Shown one piece after another: positions 1 through 7,728 of a stretch of 36,803 nucleotides of DNA (its first letter is position 1; each line of letters begins with the position of its first letter). This DNA comes from Methanolinea sp. GTDB taxonomy: Archaea > Halobacteriota > Methanomicrobia > Methanomicrobiales > Methanospirillaceae. The notes under the pieces are model-generated. The model was not told the DNA's origin. It saw only the letters and a list, made by a program, of their open reading frames with translations, and did not search any database. The position numbers and the translations under genes are program-made. The stretch is from the NCBI GenBank assembly GCA_030019395.1, contig JASEES010000011.1, positions 1,010 to 37,812 on the forward strand, in the 5' to 3' direction.

Positions 1-15
1 TATGAGGTGAGTGAG

Positions 16-756
16 ATGGCAGAGAAGAAATCACCAGCAAGCGGGTGGCCGATCGTCCAGGGAGACTTCCACGCCGGGGACCCACAGAGTCCCGTCGCGG
101 TCATGACCTGCGGGTCACACCTCGATGAGAAAGCCATCTGCGATGGCGGAGCCGCTATCGCCGGGTCCTGCAAGACCGAAAACCTCGGTCTCGAGAAGGT
201 CATCGCCAACATCATCTCCAACCCCAACATCCGGTTCCTCCTCCTCTGTGGAACCGAGGTCAAGGGGCACCTCGCCGGCCAGACAATGGCCGCCCTTCAC
301 AAGAACGGTGTCAAGGACGGCAGGGTCGTCGGTGCAGAGGGTGCTATCCCCTTCATCGAGAACCTCAAGGAGGACGCCATCAAGCGTTTCCAGGAGCAGG
401 TCGAACTGGTTAACATCATGGAGGCCGAGGACCTCGGCGCCATCAAGGCCAAGATCGCCGAACTCAAGGGACGTGACCCGGGTGCATTCGCCGCCGACCC
501 CATGGTCGTCGAGGTCAAGGAGTCTGCGGCAGGCGGGGTCGAAGTTGCCGCTGCAGGCGTCAACCCCCAGTTCCTGGAGATTGAGAGACGGCTTGACAAG
601 ATCGAGAAGAAGATCGAGTTTGTCGATGCAGAGGTTGCCCAGCGCGTGGGCAGGAAGATCGGCCGGGATATTGGCATCCTCTATGGACTGGTCGCCGGAC
701 TGACAGTATTCGTCATGCTGCTGGTCCTGCTCCCGAAGCTGAATATGATGATGTGA
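16..756 (+). CDS. mtrA: Methyl-H4MPT:coenzyme M methyltransferase subunit A with MtrG-like C-terminus
   Basis: MtrA is the corrinoid-carrying subunit of the membrane Na+-pumping methyltransferase that moves the methyl group from methyl-H4MPT to coenzyme M. The 246-residue protein has the MtrA domain at about residues 1-165, with His85 in the motif [11 protein letters not shown] matching the family's axial cobamide ligand (His84 in Methanothermobacter). After an Ala/Gly-rich linker (about 165-183), residues 184-246 hold a charged helix, the motif [13 protein letters not shown] and one membrane helix (about 220-240). That part resembles the separate small subunit MtrG. The ATG at 16 is preferred over the GTG at 7 because GAGGTGA at 4-10 gives correct SD spacing and MAEKK is the usual N-terminus. 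mtrH follows 17 bases later, with no mtrF or mtrG between them. The MtrA call is firm; the fusion reading is inference. Confidence 0.95.
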   Translation: MAEKKSPASGWPIVQGDFHAGDPQSPVAVMTCGSHLDEKAICDGGAAIAGSCKTENLGLEKVIANIISNPNIRFLLLCGTEVKGHLAGQTMAALHKNGVKDGRVVGAEGAIPFIENLKEDAIKRFQEQVELVNIMEAEDLGAIKAKIAELKGRDPGAFAADPMVVEVKESAAGGVEVAAAGVNPQFLEIERRLDKIEKKIEFVDAEVAQRVGRKIGRDIGILYGLVAGLTVFVMLLVLLPKLNMMM

Positions 757-773
757 AGGAGGTGTGAATTCAG

Positions 774-1811
774 ATGTTCAGGTTTGAGAAAGAACAGAAA
801 GTCTGGGACTTCAATGGCACCAAGATTGGTGGTCAGCCTGGAGAGTACCCGACAGTACTTGCATGTTCAATCTTTTACAACAAGCACGAGATTGTGCTTG
901 ACGAAAAGACCGGAAAGATAGACAAAGCAGCCGCAGAAGCACTCTGGAACAGGTGCCAGGAACTCTCCGACATGGTGGGTATTCCTCACTTCATCCAGAT
1001 CCTTGCGGAATACCCGCAGGCATTCGAAAGCTACTTCCAGTGGTTCGACAGCATTGACAACAAGACTGCGTTCCTCATGGACTCCTCTGTGCCCGCGTGC
1101 CTTGCACACGCGTGCAAGTACGTGACAGAGGTGGGTCTTGCACACCGGGCAATCTACAACTCCATCAACGGGTCCATCCTGCCGGAGAACGTGGAGGCCC
1201 TCAAGAACAGTGACGTTGATGCTGCGATCGTGCTGGCATTCAACCCCGCAGACCCGTCCGTTGCAGGGAGAGAGAAAGTTCTCGTCGAGGGTGGAGTCGC
1301 CGGTCAGGCCAAGGGTATGCTCCAGATTGCCGAGGAGTGCGGTATCACCCGCCCGATCCTCGACACCGCTGCAACACCGCTCGGCCTTGGATCCGGGAGT
1401 GCTTACCGCGAGATCCTTGCCTGCAAGGCAATCCACGGTTACCCGACCGGTGGTGCTTACCACAACATGACGGTTGCCTGGACCTGGCTCAAGCGCTGGA
1501 AAGGCTCAAAGAAGAACCCGTCCCAGCTCGTCGAGTCCCTGAAGGGGAAGGACATTTACTTAAAACAGCTCCTCCACCACTACCAGGGCGGTATCGAGGG
1601 TGTCGTCCAGGCTGCATGGTCTGCTCCCGATATCGGATGCAACCTCGTCGCGAGCACTCTCGGTGCGGACCTCATCATGTACGGACCCATCGAGAACGTC
1701 GAACCCATGATCACAGCGCAGGCCTACATGGACATCGTCACCCTGGAGGCAATGCGCCCCCTGGGCATCGACTGCAAGGCCGATAACCACCCGATATTCA
1801 AACTCATTTAA
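774..1811 (+). CDS. mtrH: Methyl-H4MPT:coenzyme M methyltransferase subunit H
   Basis: MtrH is the peripheral cytoplasmic subunit that transfers the methyl group from methyl-H4MPT to the cobamide on MtrA. It has a TIM-barrel fold in the dihydropteroate-synthase-like methyltransferase superfamily. The 345-residue product starts MFRFEKEQKVWDFNGTKIGGQPGEYP and is full length or slightly longer than typical MtrH (about 310-320). A strong SD, AGGAGGTG at 757-764, precedes the ATG with 9-base spacing and touches the mtrA stop, so the two genes are cotranscribed. It ends the operon: a T8 run and a perfect hairpin follow the stop. Confidence 0.96.
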   Translation: MFRFEKEQKVWDFNGTKIGGQPGEYPTVLACSIFYNKHEIVLDEKTGKIDKAAAEALWNRCQELSDMVGIPHFIQILAEYPQAFESYFQWFDSIDNKTAFLMDSSVPACLAHACKYVTEVGLAHRAIYNSINGSILPENVEALKNSDVDAAIVLAFNPADPSVAGREKVLVEGGVAGQAKGMLQIAEECGITRPILDTAATPLGLGSGSAYREILACKAIHGYPTGGAYHNMTVAWTWLKRWKGSKKNPSQLVESLKGKDIYLKQLLHHYQGGIEGVVQAAWSAPDIGCNLVASTLGADLIMYGPIENVEPMITAQAYMDIVTLEAMRPLGIDCKADNHPIFKLI

Positions 1812-1813
1812 AC

Positions 1814-1850
1814 TTTTTTTTGTGCATGCACATGCCGCAGGCATGTGCAT
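1814..1850 (+). terminator. Terminator of the mtr operon
   Basis: An eight-T run (1814-1821) starts two bases after the mtrH stop, as is usual for archaeal termination. A perfect 11-bp inverted repeat follows (arms 1826-1836 and 1840-1850, loop GCA). The hairpin lies downstream of the T-run rather than before it, so it may protect the 3' end of the mRNA instead of causing release. Confidence 0.7.
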
Positions 1851-1851
1851 A

Positions 1852-2462
1852 TCCCCATGGATCCATACTTTTCAGAGGCAGAAAAGCTGCTGATGTCAAC
1901 GTAACCGGATTCAATAGGGACTGATGATCCGGAAAATCCCTTCCCCTCCCGCATTATTTCCCAGTTCTTTTCCGGGCCTGTCATCATGTGAAGGCATCGT
2001 ATCAGGTGGAACAAAAAATACCGCCAGATTTCACACCTGCCCGGGAAGCCGGTATTTTCTAAACTCTATTATGCTATACATAACGGGAGGGGCGTCTGGC
2101 ATGCGGACAGGGAGATTATGCAGGAAGAAGAGCGGGTAGTGAAAAACATGAGGGGACTTGCGCTGCACGGGGGAGTGTGACCTGCAGGTCTCCTGATAAA
2201 AAAACGCGTTGGCTGTTCTCATGCCAAAACTGCTTTCGTGATTTTCAAAACTTTTGCCCGGCTGCACGGTGGACATGGGGGGGTTGCCATGGGATTGCAC
2301 CCATTCATTCATGCGACAGGGCTGATACGGGATGGCAGCGTATACTTCTTATCCGGGAAAAAATCTGTGAGTCCCCCCCCGTCGGCCCATGAACCGGGTT
2401 GGAGCAGCAGAAATGAGAGGATCAGGTCAGAGAGGGTCTCCATCAACCGGTTTGGTCCCCGG
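1852..2462. other. Intergenic region without a convincing gene
   Basis: These about 610 bases between mtrH and the radical SAM gene hold only short open frames with no recognisable domain, poor codon bias and no SD. Visible landmarks are a 12-base palindrome (2179-2190), runs of G7 (near 2276) and C8 (near 2372), and several A/T-rich patches. No tRNA, small Cys-rich peptide or clear promoter was found on either strand. Confidence 0.6.
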
Positions 2463-3638
2463 TTAACGCTTTCTCCTTCCCTCTTTCATGGCCTGGAATC
2501 GCATCAGGGCCATGACACCGGGTTTATCCTGCTTCTGGCGCGGAGCCCCGAAACACATCATCTCCATTGCCGGAGCCTCTGCCATCTCGCTGTTCAGCCG
2601 CCCCGAGATCTCGTCAAAAATCCTGTGGTATGCCCTGCAATACGGGTCGACCCCTCCGATAGTACCGTGACCGGGGACCATGGCATTGTAGGGACACCCG
2701 CCACGGCAGTACCGGATGTGCGGGCAGTCCGCACAAGCCTTGTCCACGAAACTCCGGAACTCCTGCATAGCCTCGCCGACGGGAGACGCAGCAAGGTCTT
2801 CTGGCAGAGGACAGTCCGAAACATGTCCCATCACGTATTCCGGCATGCCGACAAACCGGTAGCAGGGGTATATCGAGCCATCCGGACCGACGGCAAACGT
2901 GCTCCCCATGCAGTCCACGAACGTGCAGACGGTCCCATGCCGGAAGAAGACACACTTGCAGAGGTCATTGATATTCATGATCTCAAAGGACCCCAGGTTC
3001 TCGAGAGAGACATCGAGGAGGTATACGAGGAGATCCCCGTAATCATCCGGTGAGAGTGTCCACGGCTCGGGATTATCGTTGCGGAGCGATGGCAGTGCCG
3101 GGTGGAGCTTGAGTGTGAACCCGTTCTCCCTGAAGAACCGGACGATCTCCTCTTTTTCCCGGAAGGATTGCGATGTAAACGTGCAGATGAAACTTACCCG
3201 GAGCCCGTGTTCCCGTGCGATGCGGCACCCCTTCATCGTCTTCTCGAAGTACCCCTCACCACGCTGGACATCATTGATCCGGGCAGGACCGTCGATACTC
3301 GTCCCGATCGGAACGTGGTATTCGGCAAGGATCCCTGCGATTTCAGGGGTCATGAGCCAGAGGTTGGACTGCATGGCAAACTCGGGGTTTGCCTGCGCCA
3401 CCCCCTCGGCAAGGAGGGGGAGGGCCTCGCGGTAGAAAGCCGCACCTGCAAGGAGGGGCTCGCCACCATGGAACGTGAAAGTCACCCGCTCCTTTCCAAG
3501 GGATGATACCCACTCGACAACGTCCCTGACTGTCGCAATGCTCATCCGGGGAGACCCCGGTTCGGAACTCCAGCAGTACCTGCACCGGGCGGGGCACCCC
3601 AGCGTGGGGATGAGCATCACGTGGAAGGGATTCTTCAT
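2463..3638 (-). CDS. Radical SAM/SPASM protein, putative peptide- or protein-modifying enzyme
   Basis: The 391-residue protein opens with the radical SAM cluster motif CxxxCxxC (Cys15, Cys19, Cys22, in GCPARCRYCW) and an HGGEP motif near residue 58. Both are typical of the group containing anaerobic sulfatase maturases and peptide-modifying enzymes. The C-terminal third (about 227-334) is rich in cysteines: CKC, CTFVDC, CYR, CADCPHIRYCRGGC and YC. This is the SPASM arrangement that binds one or two extra 4Fe-4S clusters. Methanogens have such enzymes in a family named after Mhun_1560, thought to modify short peptides. No sulfatase or obvious Cys-rich peptide lies next to it, so the substrate is unknown. 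The product starts directly at MKNPFHVMLIPTLGC. No good SD is visible. Confidence 0.85.
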   Translation of the reverse strand: MKNPFHVMLIPTLGCPARCRYCWSSEPGSPRMSIATVRDVVEWVSSLGKERVTFTFHGGEPLLAGAAFYREALPLLAEGVAQANPEFAMQSNLWLMTPEIAGILAEYHVPIGTSIDGPARINDVQRGEGYFEKTMKGCRIAREHGLRVSFICTFTSQSFREKEEIVRFFRENGFTLKLHPALPSLRNDNPEPWTLSPDDYGDLLVYLLDVSLENLGSFEIMNINDLCKCVFFRHGTVCTFVDCMGSTFAVGPDGSIYPCYRFVGMPEYVMGHVSDCPLPEDLAASPVGEAMQEFRSFVDKACADCPHIRYCRGGCPYNAMVPGHGTIGGVDPYCRAYHRIFDEISGRLNSEMAEAPAMEMMCFGAPRQKQDKPGVMALMRFQAMKEGRRKR

Positions 3639-3788
3639 GATTACATGAGTTTTTTGCCAGGTCGGAGTTAAGAGTTACCTTTACCTTTTCAGCTGGCCGG
3701 AACAGGCCGTGCCGGCACTTTCACCCCGCCTGCCCCACCCTTCATCATGGTGTGACTGCCATGCTTCACTGCGAGGATGGATGCAGAC

Positions 3789-4049
3789 ATGAACGGGCAC
3801 GTTCTACCGGCCGGGAACCGGAAAGGGCGGGCCGATCTCCATGAGACTGCCGATCGCTGGCTCCGGGCAGCACGAGCCCTCCCTGCAGAAGACAGGCCTT
3901 ACGCGGAATGCCTTGCTGCCATGATCCGGTCCCATGCCATCGACGGGATGCCGGCTATCAGGGACCCTCTTGAAGCCGCAGTCTTCTCCCTGCTCATCGA
4001 GCTTGTAAAAGCCCGGGAGGGGGCAGATGGCTGTGTACGACTCCGCTGA
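3789..4049 (+). CDS. Small hypothetical protein
   Basis: This is an 86-residue protein with no recognised domain: soluble, mostly helical in appearance, rich in Ala, Arg and Leu (motifs such as ADRWLRAARALP and EAAVFSLLIELVKA). Third positions are G/C-rich as in neighbouring real genes. GAGGATG at 3773-3779 would be the SD for the ATG at 3789. The in-frame ATG at 3777 overlaps that SD and is less likely. A hairpin with a T-run follows at 4059-4077. It diverges from the radical SAM gene, so a functional link (partner or substrate) is possible but unsupported. Confidence 0.5.
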   Translation: MNGHVLPAGNRKGRADLHETADRWLRAARALPAEDRPYAECLAAMIRSHAIDGMPAIRDPLEAAVFSLLIELVKAREGADGCVRLR

Positions 4050-4058
4050 TCCGGAAAT

Positions 4059-4077
4059 ACTCCCTAAAAGGAGTTTT
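4059..4077 (+). terminator. Hairpin plus T-run between convergent genes
   Basis: The stem ACTCC (4059-4063) / GGAGT (4070-4074) with a six-base loop is followed by TTT. It lies ten bases after the small gene ending at 4049 and overlaps the stop of the rubredoxin gene on the other strand, so it probably terminates the plus-strand transcript. Confidence 0.5.
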
Positions 4078-4484
4078 CAGGGGATATAGAGCGGTTCGAA
4101 CCCCTGCTTGAACACCTTTCCAAACTGGAGCGAAATCTTCGGGTCAAGGTTGCATACCGGACAGGTGTAGTCATCGGGGAGATCCTCGAACGGTGTTCCC
4201 GGCTTGATGCCCCGGTGGGGCTCTCCCCTGTCCTTGTCGTATACGTACCCGCAGACGACACAGATATATTTCGTCGGGACCCACTCCTCAAAACCCCACT
4301 TCCCTATCTTGCCCTTGCCCTCCATTCCACAGATGGGACAGACGTATGTCTCGGGGAGGTCCTCAAAGGCGGTTCCTGCGGGAATACCGTTGTGGGGTTC
4401 ACCGCGAAGGGGTGAATAGATGTACCCGCAGATCCGGCACCGGTATCTCTTCACATTCTGGTCCGATTTCCTGCTCTTTTTCAT
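4077..4484 (-). CDS. Two-domain (tandem) rubredoxin
   Basis: The 135-residue protein consists of two rubredoxin domains. The first has Cys16-x2-Cys19 and Cys49-x2-Cys52; the second has Cys75-x2-Cys78 and Cys108-x2-Cys111. Each set of four cysteines should bind one Fe(III/II). Both domains share the unusual phrase RGEPH-xGI-xxGT-xFEDLP before the second Cys pair, so they look like an internal duplication. Most rubredoxins are single domains of about 53 residues. Rubredoxins pass single electrons, in methanogens often to rubrerythrin, superoxide reductase or flavoprotein oxidases during oxygen defence. The SD GAGGA (4495-4491 on the minus strand) overlaps the stop of a possible upstream small gene. 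The divergent neighbour encodes F390 synthetase, itself an oxygen-response enzyme. Confidence 0.93.
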   Translation of the reverse strand: MKKSRKSDQNVKRYRCRICGYIYSPLRGEPHNGIPAGTAFEDLPETYVCPICGMEGKGKIGKWGFEEWVPTKYICVVCGYVYDKDRGEPHRGIKPGTPFEDLPDDYTCPVCNLDPKISLQFGKVFKQGFEPLYIP

Positions 4485-4493
4485 TGTTTTTCC

Positions 4494-4607
4494 TCATCCG
4501 TCTTCCGGACATTTACGAGAATTTTCCTCCAAGGTGTTAATGGTATTTCTCAGGGCAGCAGGATCCTTTGCGTCTTCGGTGCGCGGTTTGTCCATGCAGT
4601 GATCCAT
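4494..4607 (-). CDS. Possible very small protein (37 aa) ahead of the rubredoxin
   Basis: A short open frame starts at ATG 4607 (an in-frame ATG at 4631 would give 45 aa). Its TGA overlaps the SD of the rubredoxin gene, which starts nine bases later. That geometry suggests translational coupling. The peptide is acidic and polar, has Cys at residues 4 and 33, and contains NTINTLEENSRKCPEDG; no family is recognised. A TATA-like element (minus strand, about 4650-4642) would place the transcript start near 4621, just upstream of ATG 4607. It has no clear SD of its own, so it may be chance. Confidence 0.35.
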   Translation of the reverse strand: MDHCMDKPRTEDAKDPAALRNTINTLEENSRKCPEDG

Positions 4608-4657
4608 GTGTTGCACAACGGTGAGTCTCATCATCTTGCACGGTATATTCTCTCCTC

Positions 4658-6007
4658 ATGGGGAGAGACCCATTCTTTGACCCGGCCATTGAGACCATGT
4701 CCCGCGGCGATCTTGATGCTCTTGTTGACGAGCGGGTCCGGTACACCGTTGCATATGCCCAGGAACACTCGCCTTTCTACCGCAAGTGGTTTCGGGAGCA
4801 TGGTATCGAACCTGGTGCCATTCGCGAACATGAGGATCTGCTGACCCTCCCCATCGTCTCGGGAAAAACGATTCGTGAGAACCAGCCCCCCCTGACCCCT
4901 GAATTCATGTTCAGGAGTGTCTCCTGGGACGAGATATTCACCGTGCACGAGACCAGCGGCACATCGGGGACTCCGAAGAGTTTCTTCCTCACGTGGGAAG
5001 ACTGGAAGAGATACGCTGCAAAATATGCCCGGATATTCGTATCCCAGGGCTTTGGAAAAGGAGACAGGGTCGTGATATGCGCGTCCTACGGGATGAACGT
5101 GGGTGCAAATACGATGACGCTTGCCGCGAGGGATATTGGAATGACCATCATTCCGACGGGGAAATGCTCGTTCCCGACACGGATCCTGAATAGCTACAGG
5201 CCGACCGGCATCGTGGGAAGCGTCTTCAAACTCCTTCACCTTGCCGACCGGCTGAAAAGCGAGGGCATTGACCCGAAAGAGACGTCTCTTGAGAGGCTTG
5301 TTGTCGGGGGGGAGAGTTTCTCGGAGGAGGCGCGTGCGCACCTTGCCAGGGTCTGGGACAGAAATGTCTACAACACCTACGGGAGCACCGAGGGGACGAT
5401 GTGCGGGGAGTGTGCCGAGCGTCAGGGACTCCACGTCCCTGAAGATCTCGTCCATCTCGACGTTTATGACCCTGCTCTCAGGACATTCGTGCACGAAGGA
5501 GAATGCGGACGCGCAATACTCACCACACTCCTTCCTCCCGGTGGCCGGTGCGGAACGCTCCTCATCAATTATGATACCGAGGATACGACAGTTATCCTCA
5601 CGCGCGGCCCGTGTTCCTGTGGGAGGACGCACATGAAGATCTTCACCCCGCAAAGGGAAGCAGAGACTGTCTGGATTCACGGGATCCCGGTTAACAGGGT
5701 TGACATCGAGCGGGGCGTCTTCCAGCCGGAAAACATGGATTACCTGACCGGGGAATACGAAGCATTCGTCTACGCAGGAAAAGACGGGGGTGTCGTTATC
5801 CGGGTGAGTATGGAGGCCCGTGATCCCGGCGCAGTGCGAAGAGAAGATATTGAGGAAAGGTTTCTTTCCTCCTTTTTCCGCTATAAACCAGGCCTTGCCC
5901 CCCTGATCGGGGATGAACTGGAGATTGTCTTCTCCTTTTTACCACCCGGCGGCCTTGAACTGTACCGCGTAAAGGGGCGGCCCAGGCGGCTCGTGGACAG
6001 GCGGTGA
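4658..6007 (+). CDS. ftsA: Coenzyme F390 synthetase (PaaK-like adenylate-forming enzyme)
   Basis: This enzyme adenylates or guanylates the 8-hydroxy group of coenzyme F420 to give F390, a signal made when methanogens meet oxygen or redox stress. The name ftsA here is the methanogen F390 synthetase name, not the cell-division gene. The 449-residue protein belongs to the phenylacetate-CoA ligase-like superfamily: ATP-binding loop SGTSGTPK at 100-107, YGSTEGT at 241-247, NYDTEDT, and the C-terminal RVDIERGVFQPENMDYLTGEYE characteristic of F390 synthetases. Length is near the characterised enzyme (about 430). A bacterial-type phenylacetate-CoA ligase role is less likely, as no paa genes are present. 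No SD precedes the ATG; the N-terminal FFDPAIETMSRGDLDAL fits the family and supports this start. It diverges from the rubredoxin. Confidence 0.88.
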   Translation: MGRDPFFDPAIETMSRGDLDALVDERVRYTVAYAQEHSPFYRKWFREHGIEPGAIREHEDLLTLPIVSGKTIRENQPPLTPEFMFRSVSWDEIFTVHETSGTSGTPKSFFLTWEDWKRYAAKYARIFVSQGFGKGDRVVICASYGMNVGANTMTLAARDIGMTIIPTGKCSFPTRILNSYRPTGIVGSVFKLLHLADRLKSEGIDPKETSLERLVVGGESFSEEARAHLARVWDRNVYNTYGSTEGTMCGECAERQGLHVPEDLVHLDVYDPALRTFVHEGECGRAILTTLLPPGGRCGTLLINYDTEDTTVILTRGPCSCGRTHMKIFTPQREAETVWIHGIPVNRVDIERGVFQPENMDYLTGEYEAFVYAGKDGGVVIRVSMEARDPGAVRREDIEERFLSSFFRYKPGLAPLIGDELEIVFSFLPPGGLELYRVKGRPRRLVDRR

Positions 6008-6452
6008 CGGGGGTGGTAGAATTATTCTGCAGGGATAAGGTCCGGTCTTTTTTCCAGGCATTTGTGCGGCATTTTTCCTGACTCCGTAAAAGAATGAGGA
6101 CGCTTCCGGCCTTCCTCTCCTCTGTTCATCGCCAGTCTGAATAGTATTTAATGTTGAAAGGAAAAACAGTACATGCTCTCTGGATGAGTCGCCTGGTCTT
6201 TTTGTTTGCCGGATACCCCCAGAATCTGGCATCAACCCCCCTATCAATCAGGGACAATCCAGATGAGCATCCTCTCTCCAGGCGATGGTGATTCGACTCC
6301 CCTGTTCTGGCATTATCGCTTATTCCAGTCAATTTTAACCTTTTGCTTTTTGTCGTACAATCCCTCACAAGTGAACCGCCCGGCTGTCCCGGGTCCCCTA
6401 TCTCCCTCTTCCGCGGATTTAATACTCACCGTGAGAAACCATCTCACCAGAC
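6008..6452. other. Intergenic region, one possible promoter
   Basis: Nothing firmly coding was seen in these 445 bases. A TATA-like GTATTTAATG (about 6141-6150, plus strand) is followed 35 bases later by a 35-codon frame starting at 6185. The frame has no SD or recognisable motif. The promoter of the MarC-like gene lies at the right end. Confidence 0.4.
6417..6425 (+). promoter_or_regulatory. TATA box of the MarC-like gene
   Basis: ATTTAATAC is centred about 32 bases before the ATG at 6453, predicting a transcript with a leader of only about six bases. CTCAC-C-GTGAG at about 6425-6435 forms a small dyad just downstream and could be an operator. Confidence 0.5.
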
Positions 6453-7040
6453 ATGGCAGATTTCCTGGGTTCTCTCCTGTACGCGTTCTCGGCACTCTTC
6501 GTGATTCTCGACCCCATTTTGAGCGTCCCGATATTTGCGTCCATGACCCGCGGACAGTCATCTGCCGAGATAAGCAAGCAGGCCGTGATAGCGGTCGCAG
6601 TTGCAGGTTTTCTCCTCTATATTTTCCTCTTTTTCAACTTCTTCATCTTCGATATCCTTGGCATCAGCCTGCCCAGTTTCCAGGTCGCAGGCGGATTCCT
6701 CCTCTTTATTCTCGGGATGCAGATGGCACTTGGTATCGATATCGGAAGGCCGAAAGATCATTCGCCTTCTGCTGCAGGGGTCATCATCGGGACTCCGCTC
6801 CTTTGCGGCCCGGGTGCAATAACGACTGTAATTCTCCTCGTCAACGACATGGGGATACTGATACCTGCCGTGGCAATCGCCCTCTCCCTTGGGGCCACGT
6901 GGATCATCCTCCGCTTCTCGGCAGAGATCCAGAAGTTACTTGGCGATTGCGTGACCGAGATCATGGCACGCGTCCTGGGGATGCTCGTGGCAGCAATCGC
7001 AGTCAAGATTATTGCCGATGGGATCATCGGGCTGATCTGA
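6453..7040 (+). CDS. MarC family (UPF0056) integral membrane protein
   Basis: The 195-residue protein has about six hydrophobic helices and the family signatures LFVILDPILSVPIF near the N-terminus, GISLPSFQVAGGFLLFILGMQM in the middle and GTPLLCGPGAITTVI around residue 110-125. MarC proteins are inner-membrane proteins of unknown activity; an early link to multiple antibiotic resistance in E. coli was not upheld. Length matches the family (about 190-220). It stands alone behind its own TATA box with almost no leader. Confidence 0.9.
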   Translation: MADFLGSLLYAFSALFVILDPILSVPIFASMTRGQSSAEISKQAVIAVAVAGFLLYIFLFFNFFIFDILGISLPSFQVAGGFLLFILGMQMALGIDIGRPKDHSPSAAGVIIGTPLLCGPGAITTVILLVNDMGILIPAVAIALSLGATWIILRFSAEIQKLLGDCVTEIMARVLGMLVAAIAVKIIADGIIGLI

Positions 7041-7231
7041 TAATTTTATATTCACCAGAAAAGTCGTCTGGTCTCCCTGGAGGGGGTCACTGTGTCGCAA
7101 CCATTCCCCCAAAAGGACACGTAAATGGAATAAGCAGTCTGATGTGAATCTGCAAACGAAAAAGCCATCTCAAAAAATGGGGTATCCCACTTCCCCGAAA
7201 GGGGAACGGGTGGCTGGATGGATATATCTTT

Positions 7232-7675
7232 TTAGTACCGGAAGACGACGTTGAAGTCCATCGATTTTGCACCGAAGAACTCCTTGCAGAACCTGGCAGT
7301 CTTCTCGGGGGCATACTCCTTGCAGCTGAAGATATCCAGGTATGCTGAGTTCGACTCGTTGGCAAAGTGCCCGGAGACGAGGCTCGTCTCGATCAGCTGG
7401 GTCATGGAGTAGCCTGCAACCTTGGCATTGGGGCCAAAGTGGACTATGGTGGGGTCACCAAACCTCTTCATCTCAATGAGATCACAGAGCTTGATGATGA
7501 ACTCGTGGATCTTCTCCGGGTCCCTGATGGTCTCCGGGTTGCACTGCTTCAAGTCCACCATGGTACACAAACCCCACGCCTTGTCTTTCTTGAACTTCCT
7601 GATCACATCGTCGTCCTTCATGTTCCGGACGGCCATTTCACGCCTCATTTCAAGCATGTTTCTTTCTCCCACCAT
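7232..7675 (-). CDS. Divergent S-adenosylmethionine decarboxylase-like (SpeD-like) protein
   Basis: The C-terminal half resembles the pyruvoyl-dependent AdoMet decarboxylase fold. It contains ETSLVSGHFANE followed by AYLDIFSC, which aligns with the class motif ESHxSIHTWPE...DxFTC. Ser98 (pyruvoyl precursor), His103 and Cys118 have the same 5- and 20-residue spacings as Ser63, His68 and Cys83 of Thermotoga SpeD. The residues flanking the cleavage Ser differ, however (Thr for Glu before it, Leu for His after it). A 30-residue charged N-terminal extension precedes the fold. The longest frame starts at 7810, but the TATA box at 7717-7728 (minus strand) puts the transcript start near 7697. ATG 7675 (147 aa) or ATG 7657 (141 aa) is therefore more likely. 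No polyamine genes are nearby; substrate unknown. Confidence 0.75.
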   Translation of the reverse strand: MVGERNMLEMRREMAVRNMKDDDVIRKFKKDKAWGLCTMVDLKQCNPETIRDPEKIHEFIIKLCDLIEMKRFGDPTIVHFGPNAKVAGYSMTQLIETSLVSGHFANESNSAYLDIFSCKEYAPEKTARFCKEFFGAKSMDFNVVFRY

Positions 7676-7728
7676 AGTTCCCTCAATGGAACTACTTACT
7701 AAGAGGTCTAACGCTCGTAATTTAAATC
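7675..7728 (-). promoter_or_regulatory. Promoter and 5' hairpin of the SpeD-like gene
   Basis: On the minus strand GATTTAAATTAC (7728-7717) is a good TATA box. A 7-bp perfect inverted repeat (arms 7675-7681 and 7688-7694, six-base spacer) sits where the transcript should begin, and its last base is the A of the ATG at 7675. The minus-strand loop and right arm contain GAGGG, a possible SD, so the hairpin could gate translation. Confidence 0.5.

Noticed and set aside
2179-2190. 12-base palindrome GACCTGCAGGTC
   Set aside because: Single occurrence with no neighbouring gene start or repeat; may be chance.
4631-5680. Long open frame antisense to the F390 synthetase
   Set aside because: A 349-codon shadow caused by GC-rich codon structure; no domain, and the sense gene is strongly supported.
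6240-6330. tRNA-like TTCGA in the intergenic region
   Set aside because: The flanking bases do not pair as a T stem on either strand.
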